Part shown: positions 1 through 12,600 of the stretch, one piece after another
How the letters are laid out: each line of letters opens with the position of its first letter
Position numbering within the stretch: the first letter of the stretch is position 1
NCBI GenBank assembly: GCA_037389465.1
Contig: JAZARR010000269.1
Span: 1-64,000, forward strand
Reading direction: 5' to 3'
Length of the DNA stretch: 64,000 nt
Source: Baylisascaris procyonis
Taxonomy: Eukaryota > Nematoda > Chromadorea > Rhabditida > Ascarididae
Translations under genes and position numbers: made by a program
The notes under the pieces: model-generated
The model's input: only the letters and a program-made list of their open reading frames with translations
What the model was told of the DNA's origin: nothing
Databases searched by the model: none

Positions 1-571
1 AAGGAAACGGCCTGAAAACTTCAAACTATTCACCCGGTAAAAGAATTCCTCGAAGTACATTTTGCAATCCGCCCTAAAACACCCTTCATAATGCCGATCG
101 ATTCTCCCATTTGTGTGGCGCTGACGCTGGTTCGACACTGAACGAAATGCTTTAATTGTCACAAGGATGGAATGCCTTACTCAACGTTTCGAGATAATGC
201 TTAAAATGTCATGTTTATAGTGCATTATTATGAGACATTATCCCGCAACTGCATGAGGCATCCTTGCACCCATGTCGTTTTAAGCACAATAACTTCGTGC
301 ACTATCGATTCTTCAACACTTGCACGGTAATTCACTTCACTCCCCCATTCATTTTATTGATTAGCATCCAAGTCTGCGAGACACCTACACATATATGGGA
401 GACCTCCACACCTTTACACAGTAGACCTGCTTCGGCAATAAAATCTAAACATGTTCAGTAGTGCTCCAAAATTAATTCAATTCTAAACATTTCTGCAGTT
501 AGAAAACGAGCAAAACAGTTCTGCTAAACGCATGATTTGCACAACATTCAGAAACGGTGGAAAACACTTAC

Positions 572-635
572 TTCCCCTCTTTCCTGTACTTTAGACAGGA
601 CGTCCAGAGACAAACGTATTGATTCTCGCCGTCGA
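572..635 (-). CDS. pbrm-1: polybromo exon 31 (start of second finger, last exon in window)
   Basis: VDGENQYVCLWTSCLKYRKE G carries the two Cys of a second finger (CLWTSC). The His pair must lie in the next exon, outside the window. Phase 1 in, phase 2 out at a perfect donor GTAAGT; 3' splice site TTTTTTGCAG. I saw no continuing exon in bases 1-571. Confidence 0.8.
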
Positions 636-3600
636 CTGCAAAAAAATACATATTCTGCATGTCGATGAAAGTGCAACATGTCGAAAAGTATTTCAATTCG
701 CAACAAAATTTTAAACTTGAGAAAATAAACTTCATCATATCATTCGCGCTTTCTGATAATACTATGCAGGTATGTGGGAAACGCAGTTAACGAGTGACAC
801 GTGATAAGACCCGTAGATGGCACCAAAAGGTGACACCTCGTTAGACAATGCTTCCCTTCCAATGCACTGCTATTAGACCATATACAACAGGTTACCTTTG
901 CACCGCCGTCCTCAGCCCAACTATTTGCGTTCCATCGTGACCTAAGCTTACAATCACACATTAGAATTGTTGCCAGTGAAAGCATTCGAAACAGCTACAA
1001 CTCGAAATTTGAGAATTTTCAAGGGAGAAATAATTTTGTTGGCGTTCTTCATTTAAAATCCAAAAGAAAGCAATTTCAATGGGAAAATTAGTTTTATCTC
1101 ACATTCGACAATGGCCTTCAGAACCCGAAATCAGTAAGCTGCAACATTTTATAAATTTATCAATTCCGAAGTGGAAATCAGGATGCACATCCGACGAAAT
1201 CGACTGAGCATTGCACTTCCTGCAAAACTGCTTAACTTTCGTTTCTCCTAATCTCTCTTGAAGCCCCCATCGCAACTTCAACCCAAAGTCGAACTTCGAT
1301 TTGTGATCATTCCCTTCCTACGTCTCCATTCTTTCTCTTCTCTTTACCTTAGGTCGAAGAAGTAAGCATTTTTATGCTACATTAAGTGGTTTCTTTTTTC
1401 TAATGAAAACAAACAAACACTGAACTACTAAAAACACGGAAAGGAACAAAAGAGTGTAACAAGCGCTGCAATAATTACCGATTTTTGAGGTATGCGACGT
1501 TTTAATATGATCGTATAAACCATCAGTGTTATCAAACTGGAAGTCGCATGACTGCCATTTACACATGAAGACACGGATCTGACCTGGCTGAAATTCTTTT
1601 GATTAAACTCCTTCGTGGGATGCATCAAAACAACTAGTTGTTGTTCCATACAAAAAAGAATGGCAAGAACCATCTCACATATCCCCTATCGCTCCTTTTT
1701 CTTCATGTTTTAACGGTTATTCATCTTCTGTCAAAAACAATACAACATAATTAATAGGTTCACCTATACTCCCTTGCAGGAAGGTGGGAAATGAAACAAC
1801 TTTCGAAAGGCCATTTGATCACAGGCAAATAAAGTACAACAAATTTGCTACAACGAAGCAGTTCTTAGGCACCTACGCAGAAGCTTAAATGATTGCAGAA
1901 GCTGAATTATATGCTGGATTGTTTCGACAGTAAGAGGTCTCGAAACTCTTGTGGATACCCATAATCAAAAGAGCAAACAACGAATGCCAATCACTTCATG
2001 CACTCCCTCCGATCTGCACCAAACCAAAAACACATCAACAACCTTCCGATGTGTTATATATTCCTTCGCAAGACTAGCAGAAATTAATACTCATTGTAAG
2101 TTATAACTCATTCTGACTCCGAAAAAAACCTTTAAGTACAAACTTCTGCAACAGAAACTAAGATGGATATAGATATGCAGAGCAAGTGAACAAAATAAAA
2201 CATGAACCTGAAGTCGAGCGTGAGTTGGTTCTCGAGCTTCCTGCTTCGCCCTTTCGCTAGCAATATATTCTGCACGAACTTCATATTGTTTCTTTTGCTC
2301 CTCGGTTAGTTTCTTCCACTAAAATAAAACCCACCATTTACCTCTACCGTTAGTGAGAGTATCGCCAAGAACTAAACACCATTAGATGAAAGCACTTTTC
2401 TACTGTATTCCTAACATCATTCATACTCCACATAAGAACAACCTTTCCAACTTCATTCACCCATAATGCAGTGAAACACAGTACCATCCGAACGAGAAAT
2501 AAAGAAATTGTAAAGAGAGGATTTACAGAGACCGATTAAAAACTTAAGCAACATACCCCTAGCCACTGTCTCGTCGGCAAATAATTAGAAATAAAACAAG
2601 CGCGAACAAACCTCAATGCCAACGATTTTGCTCACTTCACCAAAACCAGCCTCCGGATTTTCCTGCATTATACGCTTACGGATCTCAGCCGAGAACAATA
2701 TATAACCACTCTTCGATCGCGCATTCAATTTCGGTTGGGCAGCCAACCATGCAACCAACTCCTGTGATTGATCCATGTATAATGTCTACAATGCATGCAC
2801 TATCAAATGACACGGTTAATCTTGATCAATAACTGAGCAAATGATTATTAAACGTTTTAATTTCCTAATCGAAAATTCGACCTTCACATCTATTTCCACT
2901 ATGATCAAATGCAGATAAGACAGACTGATAGGCTTAGCGAAATCAGACTCTGTATCGAGTAACGTAATGATTCATAGTGCTAGATGGGGAAAAGATGCCC
3001 TTCCAGTCTACCACTCATTGGTTTCAGTCACGAAAACCTGCAATTTAGCGATGTCGTTATCAAAAGCGACGGCTGAACAAGACTGACTTGTATGCGATGT
3101 CTGATAATGCTTCTGAACAAACAAGAAACAAAAGAGAATAAATGAATGATACCTTGCCAGGCGTGTGATCCAGTCCATCTAGTGATTCGGAAGCCGTTTC
3201 ATCCATATCGTCCAATGGCTCCATTGGCACAGCAGATGTATCTGTGTGCATCAGCAGAGGTGACATCTCCTATAATGCAAATCAGAACTAACTACTCGTA
3301 AAAACATTGAGTTCTCTGCGAATCATTGCAGATTGCCTAGTCTCCGCTCACTTTTTCACTTTCACGTGAAGCCGACAACATTTTTTTTTTTTTTTTTTGA
3401 ATGAAGAACACATTTTCTGTGTTTTGTCATGATGCGCAAGGTCTTGTTAGGGGATTTATGATATGAAAAAAGTTGAAGACCTTCAATACGGTACAAATAA
3501 TGCAAAATACTTTAACTGCATCTACGCAATAGACGACACACCAAAAACTTTCGTAACCTTGGCTCTCATCACTCCACATCCACTAAAAAAATTCAAGAAA

Positions 3601-6600
3601 GAAAATTCCACTCAGTGAGAACGTTTGACTAATAAGGGGACAGCCAGTCATCACCTCTTAGCCCTTACCACAGCCAGCTTTTATGGAGTGTGTGGAAAAC
3701 AACAGCAGCATAAGGATGAGCTTGACGGAGGAAAACTAAAAACATTAGTGTCCACTCCAACGCTTTCTCAAAAAGTCACGCTAAATTCAGCATCATATCA
3801 AAGCAAAGTACCAGAAGCAATACTTTCTTGTTTTTCAATGACTTTTTCCCTCACAATCTATTCATCATTCCAAATGATCACGCTCATCAGATCACTTCTC
3901 ATGTTGAACAGTGAACAGCAATATCCCCCATCATTTGGACGGAAAATGAGATGAGGGATAGAGGAAATAGCATAAGTAAGAGACAAGCAAGAGTGGACAA
4001 AGGTCGGAAAAAGAAATGTGATTAGAGAGCGAAAGAACAATCGTAAGAATTCCAGAGAGCAACACACAGAAAAACGGAGGGCTGCTTAGAACGTGAGCGG
4101 AATGAGGCAACTGCGCATAACACAGGCATTACGATAGTGGCAAAAGCATATCTAAATGCAACAAATCAACACCACTATCCTGCAAGACCAAAGCTCGACC
4201 CCCTTGTACAAAGTTCTCCCCCCTCCCCTTCATGCGGAAAATTAGTGACCAAAAAAGACTGTCTTAAACCTGCTGCCCATTAAACGGCAAGGAATCGAAA
4301 ACTGGGTTTATTTATACAGTTTCAGAATTGTTGAGATTTTCAATTCCTTCCGAAGTTCTTTTTTTACCGCTTGAACGAAGTTCATTTCCTCCAATCTCGA
4401 AGCCTTGCTCCTCTTCTACAATAAAGTATGGGAGATTTCCGCAAATCTCGAAATCTTGCTCCTCTTTTACAGCAGAATATAGGAGAACGGACTAGTGACG
4501 GGAAGGGTGGGAAGAATGCCCGTACATAACATTTAATATCATTCCAAACTCCTTTCACTTCCAAATAAACAGGGCAAGAGAACGTTCTTTTCCACAATGT
4601 GTATATCCGGAAAGCTTTCAGGAATTGGAAATTTTGTTTCTTGATTTTTCTTCGATGAATAGGACATCCAGAATAATGTGTTATGCTTAGTCCAACTCAA
4701 TTAGCTGAGGCTCTACATGGATTGTAAACAGCAAACAAACATTGCAAACAAAGGCTTGCAAGAACAGCAAACCATACCACATAAGTTTACGCACATATTA
4801 GACACAACTTTACAGATCTCATCTGTCTCCTTTATTTCAGTAGGAACGTTCACAGATTACATGCTTTTCAATACATCATTTCTACTTAAGTGTAGTGATC
4901 CATCAAGGAAGTCTTTTTATCAACGGCATTAAAACTGTGCGTCCTTAATAAGTTTTACATTATTGTAACCATGCCTCTCCGTTATACACTTCCCAATGAA
5001 AAAACAGTGATCAAATCAAGTAACTCGATAAATTTGACCACCAAATTTCATACACTAATAGTAACAAGGCCAAAGAGTCAACTAGCCGGTACTGTTCAGA
5101 GAAATTAATAGAACACTGAGAGAGACAGAAAGAGAAATCGACGCAGTGCGACGTCAATTCATCTTCTGTCCTATCAAACAATGCTCGCTGAAATAAACGA
5201 CAGCGTTTGCATATATTTCAAGCATGTTTTAATGCGTTCCAAGCAACTCCACTACTTCTTATCACCGCCCTACCCACCACAACATCACAGCATCTCTGAG
5301 GCGTCCACCATGCTACCTTTGTCCCCGCGTTATATACCTCTGTGTTCTTGATCTTACAGTGATGGTTCTTAATTCATTCGTAATCTTATTGCGACGGGTG
5401 TTAAGGGACTTTTGCACCTCGAAAGGTACTTCACGTAACGCCTTAGAAATATGATGTCACAGCGTTGTAGCGAAATTTGACCACAGGTTAGAGAGTTCAT
5501 GCACCAAATTAACAGTTCATGATATTCTCGATTTCCGAGTCTACAGCGCTCAGTGGCCCAATAACTGCGGGCTCAGCAAATGCGCCACTAGAAAACGTTC
5601 ACTCGATAATGAAAATGCAAAAACGCCCAAGTATTAATCGAGCTCTAAACGTTTGGCGACACTCCAATGCGCGACCTAGACAAGCTTTAAATCTAAGTCC
5701 AGGACTGAACCAGCAGCCAATAATGAGAGGCGGACTCGTTGGCAGCAAAATCATCGTGGTTGCTTCAACTCAAACTTCCTGTAAATCTGCTCCTAAACGA
5801 CCATTCACTTTAAAAAACATATGCACTACGAACGCTCTGGATATTCAAAATAAGGAAGAGGGAGATCGTCGCAGCAAATCCCTCCGTCTCCGACACTTTT
5901 TTGATTCCTTTTTCTCTGGCAAACTCAATGTTGCTAATAACCTCGAACTTTACAACCTTTTGCCAAAGTCACATAATTAACTGACCTTCTCCATTGCGAT
6001 TGGCGTTTTAAAGAGGTATATCTCGTGCTCTAATACTTCGGCCGAGAGATGATACGCCTGCAAAATATTCCTTAATCATCGATCATCAACATCACAGCAA
6101 AGCGCACACAAACAAAAAACGTTGTATTTACGTTTATGAAGTAACATCGCGTGTAAATAATAAAAATCTAGCAGCATGCGACAAGAGACATTGGCCGCAC
6201 TGCTGAGCAACTTGCAAGGATACGGCTGGAGAAAAAGTCCCACGAGCGGCGACTCGAACACTGACCAGGCGCTTCGCATGCCAATCGCCTTCAGCAATCG
6301 GGCTGGTAATGCTGCGATGCCAGCTCGCATGCACAAGATTCGGGAAATTGCACAGAGTAGTGCCGCGCACGGTGCAATGCTGCACACACTAGACCTCGCA
6401 CCTAGTCGCCGCACTCACGGTGCATCATGTCAAACGCTGCTGCCGCCGCTGTCTTGCAAAGGTAGTAATGACCAGCCGGCCGGTCGTTGAGCTGCTGCTG
6501 CGGAACGCCGGGTGGCCATCGTCGACGGGGCTGCTAGTGGTCGCCTCGCTGCACTCATTTCACACGCATCGAGCAATACAACACACGCAGCCTATTCAGC

Positions 6601-9600
6601 GACCGCACATCCTCGCTTAGAACGCGACCGACCGGCAACCCGTTGCGGCACTGAAAGATGCCCTGCGACATCACAACGGGTAATAACGAAACGAGCTAGA
6701 TGTTGAATGCGGCCGCAAAAGGTGCGCTTCGCGTAGTGCTGCCCACTGAGCGAGTGTGGTGCACAGCTGCCCCTCAACATGTGCTCTTTGTGTGCGTCTC
6801 TGCATAACGCTGTGTCCATCACACTCTTCTCTTTATCGTTCTCTGCCCCTCCCACTTTATCGTAATCTCTCCACTCGTCTATGTCCAACTAACATGCCTC
6901 CCTCAGTGACAAACTCCCTCGCCACATGATGGTACATTTTAAATGGGAGCACGAATGTTACGAGTCGGCCAAGCGATCGTCTTCGAACCACATGCTACTC
7001 TGTGCTGTTCTCTCTATCTTTACTTTCTCGTCTCGTCAACCACCCCCGCCCCTTGCGCACCATACAACGCGTTAAAGTGAAGCAAATGTCTTCTCCGTCC
7101 GTCGTCTAACAGCGCCGTTATCGCATCGATTTGTGTGGGACGTGATGGGCGCACTAATAGCACGCAACTGAAAATTCGGCCGAAACGACCTCTCCCACCG
7201 CGCATATAGATAGACGCCTATGTAGCCGGTCAACGAATGCCTCGGTCCGTTTGCCGCTTGCCTTAGTCACTCATTGCGCAACACCTCGAAGTCGATTCGA
7301 ACCGGAAACTCCGCCTGCTTGGATGGCTAGCGCTGAGTTTTTTAAATTTGAAGTTGTCAACGCGTTTAATGCCGCTTGCATGGTTTGGTTGGGCGGAGTG
7401 CTCGCTCTTCCCGCTACAATCTCAGCATCAACCTGATTACTACCCACACAACGCGCCAAATAATGCCCACTTATAGATGCACTCAATTCTCGTTCAACAC
7501 ATGCAGTTCATCGATGGATGCTCACTTAGTACAACAAAAAACACGAGATGGGGCTGGCTTGCCCTAACTGTTACGCAAATAAAGTTACAGGCGTTGAAAG
7601 AAAACATAAGGTGGGTCTGGCCAACTCCTGGCCTTCTCCCTTGCGAGGGGGAAGTTTTACGTTTCAGTCAATTTATTCCACAGTTTCCCTCTCAATTTCA
7701 AAATGAACAGCTGATCTCACTTTACCTTGTCAATAAAACCTGCAACATAAACGCCATTCATTCCCCACAAAATTTCGAGGATCTTCCACGAACCATCCCT
7801 TTGTAAAATCAGGACATTTCATTTCGAAATGAACATCTCCACGTTTGCAGATCAAGACGGTACTTGCTGCATACAGTTGGAAATCAGATCAAATATGAAA
7901 GTTCGAATCATACACATGGCGGAAGCTCTTTCCTTCCTTTACACAGCGCAGACTCAAGTTGTGGCGCAAAATCGAGCGGTGTTACAAAGAAAAAGTGGAT
8001 TGCAACAGCTAATTCCATTGTTTTCACCTCGGATGTTTCTTTGGGAAGGTGGAAAAAATGAGTTCAAGACAACAAAGTTGGAGCTGTGCATTTGGTTAAC
8101 ATATGACGGTAGTAGGAACCTCTTCTTTCTTCTCATTCGGTGCAGCGAACTTAAACTTCCTTTCTTTCAACAACGCATCAGCACAGCTCATCATTTCTCC
8201 TCAGTCCGCATCATTAAGCAGATCACAATTGACCCATTTCAATAAAAAACTATGCGGCCTTTTCCAAGGTGCACTAAAAATTCTAATTAACCAATTAACA
8301 AAGCTTCAGCTTTTTAGCGCCCTTCAGGTTTTGGCCTACATTGTCTTTCAGCTCCCCAACTTCCCTCCTCCTTTTAAAAAACTCAACACTTCAGAACGAC
8401 ACCCGTCACAATTAGTGGCATTCTCCTTCTGGGGTATACAACTTGAGGTTACCTTAGAAGAGATCAGTTAATATAAGCAAGCTTTGCCTAATCATGCACC
8501 TACTTCGCATCTGCAAGCATCTTGCTTCCGACGTTCTCCTCTGATTTAAGCGACGTATGTCTCAGCAAGCGCCTTTCTATAACATGACGAACAGCGAATG
8601 ACGTAACCAGCCAATCGTAGTGGTGGTGGTATAGTCGCGCAAACGAAGGGCTTCCCCACAGCATTCGGAGGCGTCGTCTCCTTCTTGGGCTGACCGCCCT
8701 TTTCCCATTCCCACGGCCATCACGGCAGTCAGCTGACAATACACGTTGCTGCCGTTGCTGCTACTGCTGCACCACCGCCGTGACGTCATCACTTCAGCAC
8801 GACACACCGCACGTCATCTTACGTCTCGGCTGTGGCGACCCAGCACACGCTCACCAACCTAGACACACAGCTCGGTCGGTGTGTGCTATGTGTCTGCATG
8901 CTTTGCTGTTAAATCCACGGGTTGATGCGCGTATGTTAATAGCCATTGATGCACATCGTTCTTTGCCACATTTCAGATGTCCAACTACGACGTCCAAAAA
9001 GGCAGTCATTTGTTGCAATCACTAATGCTAACTGAATACTTCAAATGAGGTATGTTCTCAATCATGGATGCGTACCCTTCTCTCTAATCTTGAACGAATT
9101 GTTACCTCAGACGCCACATATCTCCGCGTTCCGCGCTACCTCAATTTGATGTCGCGCATTAAGGTCGAGAATTTCAAGCAAGTGCACTCTCCGATATACT
9201 ATTTGTTGCACTCGTAAGTAACTTCTGCCTACTCAACAATCGACGGACGCCTGGATCAATTTCACGCATAGGAAGAAAGGAGTACGTGTTGAGCAGGCTG
9301 CACTAACGCTATAAAAATCAAATCCGTTTCTGTATCTGCGGTAGGTGATGATATGGGGCACTGTCACTGCAGAAGCCAGCTCTCAGATAATTTCTTTCGA
9401 AGATGAACTATGATGAATGCTGAGTTCTAAAAAACAGTATCTCCGAAGTCCTTCCATGTGGCCTTCCCATTCACCGGATTTCAAGCCAGTGGACTTCAAA
9501 CAAGGAGCATACTGGAGGGCAAGGTGGGAGGTAGCTGTCATAAAACCGTTCATGTCCTGAAGATCGTCCTTTCCAGTGCCGCTAATGAGGACATCCTGCA

Positions 9601-12600
9601 CGACTCGGGGTATACTACCTTCCACAGATCTCAAAGTGAGGATGAGTAAAATACGGTCTGTTTGACATGTAATTGAGCTCTGGAAGTGAATAGCCTTGGT
9701 AACTGCTCCATCTAGTTTCACAACTAGTTCTTTTTAAATATTGCCGAGGTCAATTCTTTTTAAATATTGCCGAGGTCAATAAATAGTGCAAATATGTAAG
9801 AAACACTGCATCTGAAAAAAGAATTGCACACAGAAATGAACTCTCGAACGATTCCATGCTGCTGTTAACAAGTTTCAGCGATAATATTCAGACAACACCA
9901 CAGCCATTTCCCCTCCTCACCTGACACTACATATCAAAGTTTCTTTCCCATGAAAATGTTTCTTAAATCTTCTTTCCCTCTAAGACAGCCAACGTGTTCT
10001 TCTCGTGTCGCTCTTACTACTGCCCTAATCAGACATATTAGCCGGTTATCTCAAAAACTTCACGATTCAACCTTGAGTGTTTTCAGTTTGCGCGCCGACG
10101 ACTCGCTCAGAGGATCTCCACCGTTGGTCGTCGCCTGAGGACTGCTGACATCGGGCGCCGTCTCTGTACTATCGTCTGTTGATGTTCGAGGTGACGCCGC
10201 TGATGCGATCGTAGCACAGCTGTCGCTTTTTGAAAGACTGCAGCGGTTACCGGGTGGCTCATGGCCTGCCACCTTATGTTCTACCACGTAAACCTCCGAC
10301 TCATCCACTTCGGTTGGGCGCACTTAAATATTTCATTATGGACATCTGCTAAATTTGTTGCAAGGTAGCTAGCTACACCTGGTCCATTACATCATACATC
10401 GAGAAGCCCAACAGGTTTACTCCTTAATACCCCACCTCCAACCACTGAAAAAAGCTAGAAAGGTCACTCTAGGGCTTGGCTGGGGGATAAGAACGTAAAA
10501 TGAGGTTCCTTGAGCGTTTACGGACCGAAATCTGAGGTTGCGTTTGTTATCTAGCTTCCCCTATCACTAACCCTGGTTTTTACTCCCCTCCGCTGATACG
10601 ACCTGTAACTGTTTTTGAGGCAAGCGATTCATGTAAGGGCTCAAGAAACAACATATGATGACCATCTGAACAAAGGATAAAGGATGAAGGTAGGGAGCAG
10701 GACTCGATCCTCTATCTGTATGCAGCCACCTTAACCTATCAAACCCGATCAGAAAGACAACTCAAAATAGGCTTTTCATCTCTACGTACCAATCGGAAAT
10801 CAATGAGTGCGTTCGTGCCATTTAGAAAAGCACCATTGAAACATATCTTATGACAGAATGGTTATGTAATGGTGCGTCCGTTCGAACATCATGTATCGAT
10901 GCACTCACTTTTGGCATAATCCCTGAGCAAAAGGACGAAGCAGTGTCCTTGAATGTTCTGCATTGGCACAACAACATCGGGCTGTTCCACCGCAAACACC
11001 TCGCGTTTGTAGAACATACGAGTTGGTTCATGCTCCACCTCGTTTGGTCTCGCAAAATACGGACCCGAAAATGTTGCATCACCCCTGCAATAACTCATCG
11101 TGCTACAACATTTGCACATCGCATTCTTTTACGAATGAACTACAGAAAAACTCTTGTACACTTTGATATACTCATTCTTACAGGCGTTCACCTTTCTCAC
11201 TGCCCATTCCTTCGTCCCTTCCCCCAACCAAATATCCGAGGTGTGAATATCAAGGTGCAAATATAAGTTTGCCACCAACCACATTTGCAAACTGAGGTAA
11301 GAAATTCGCCTGTTTCTATTTTCTTTCACTGTGCATTTTTTTTTCTATTTTCCCGTCACATAAAATTGAAGCCACCTACACCCTTCAATACAAGTGACTG
11401 ATCTGCACATAAATTACTTTTCAACATGCCTCATTTCTAAAGGAAAATCAACAATTCGAATACTCAGAGTGTTACATAATCAAAGCCCTATTCGCGATTA
11501 AGTGAGGGCAGTAACAACAACTTTAAACTGTCTTTTTTATGGTTATTAATTATTACTATTAGTATTTCCATTATTATTACTGCTAGTTTTGCTAGTGTTT
11601 TTATTACTGCTATCACTGCTAAATATTATTATTATTATTACTGATATTATCAATGCTATTATTATAACAGCTGATGTTGCTATTACTGCTAATAACGATA
11701 ATTATATCAATAACAACAACCGTAACAGTAATGATAAGCAGAGTGATAATAATGACGAAGATAAAAACAAAATTGATAATAATCAAAGCAATGTTAAAGA
11801 TAACAAAATTAAGAATAAACGGTAATTAATAACAAAGGCAATAACGATAACAATAATATAGCAGTAATGATAACGACGGTGATAATCTATAATAAAAATA
11901 ATAGCATCAATAATAACAACAATGTAAACAAGAATGAAGAATAACTCACTCAGGTGTACGCCACATTCTGTCGATGCGTAAAATGGCGCATCCGTTTTTG
12001 AGGGGATTGTAAACAAGCACAAAATCTCCCAGTTGATACCAACGCGAGTTATATTCCATTTGCTCGTAATAAACCACCGACTTCTCGTTATTATTTGGCA
12101 CATCTGAATGCACAAACCAATTCCAACGAGAACCGACAAACTCTCTCCTTGTACAGTGTGATTATCACATCTCTGATTGCCCGCTTTCGGCACAGACAAT
12201 TGCTACATCCCCGTAATTACGGAGCGTAATTTTGACTGAGATCTCGCTTTCGAGCACTCAGACTAGGTCTGAAGTCAGCATGCGGATACAGCTTCCATTC
12301 ATCATATGACATATGGTTACCGGTCAATGTATGCGTGTAATTCATGAAATGGATTATAAAAAAGCTCAATATCAGCAGCTATTCAAAACCTCCATGATAA
12401 AATCCTGGCCAAGATAGACCCACATCCCAAAACTTCGATTTCACATACTCTGAGTCACATCTAAAGGTAAGCTGGACGAGGTCCAGGAATTTTATGTATC
12501 ACTGTACAGTTAGTGATCAAACTTAAATTATTCTTTGATGCAATTCACGATCGACGGCTCATTGGAAAATATGAGCCCATGTATGGGAGCAGGGAACAAA

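Larger units (their letters stand above)
3270..10071. other. polybromo intron 26 (6.8 kb) with CpG-rich blocks and repeats
   Basis: No convincing coding exon seen. It holds a poly(T) run (3381-3399), a short tandem repeat (4390-4490), CpG-rich blocks at about 6.16-7.40 and 8.53-8.90 kb, a Tc1/mariner relic (9430-9720) and a 26-bp tandem duplication (9728-9779). Many overlapping open frames at 6.1-7.6 kb reflect base composition, not genes. Confidence 0.7.

Noticed and set aside
1099..1281. Cys-containing 60-residue minus-strand frame between polybromo exons 30 and 31
   Set aside because: Exons 30 and 31 join directly in phase 1, and this segment has no matching splice pair, so it is not needed as a finger exon.
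5519..5980. 153-residue open frame on the plus strand in polybromo intron 26
   Set aside because: No domain, no splice partners and no codon or motif pattern suggesting selection; a frame of this length can occur by chance in 64 kb.
6076..7806. Cluster of overlapping open frames on both strands
   Set aside because: Caused by GC-rich composition with few stop codons; none has recognisable protein features.
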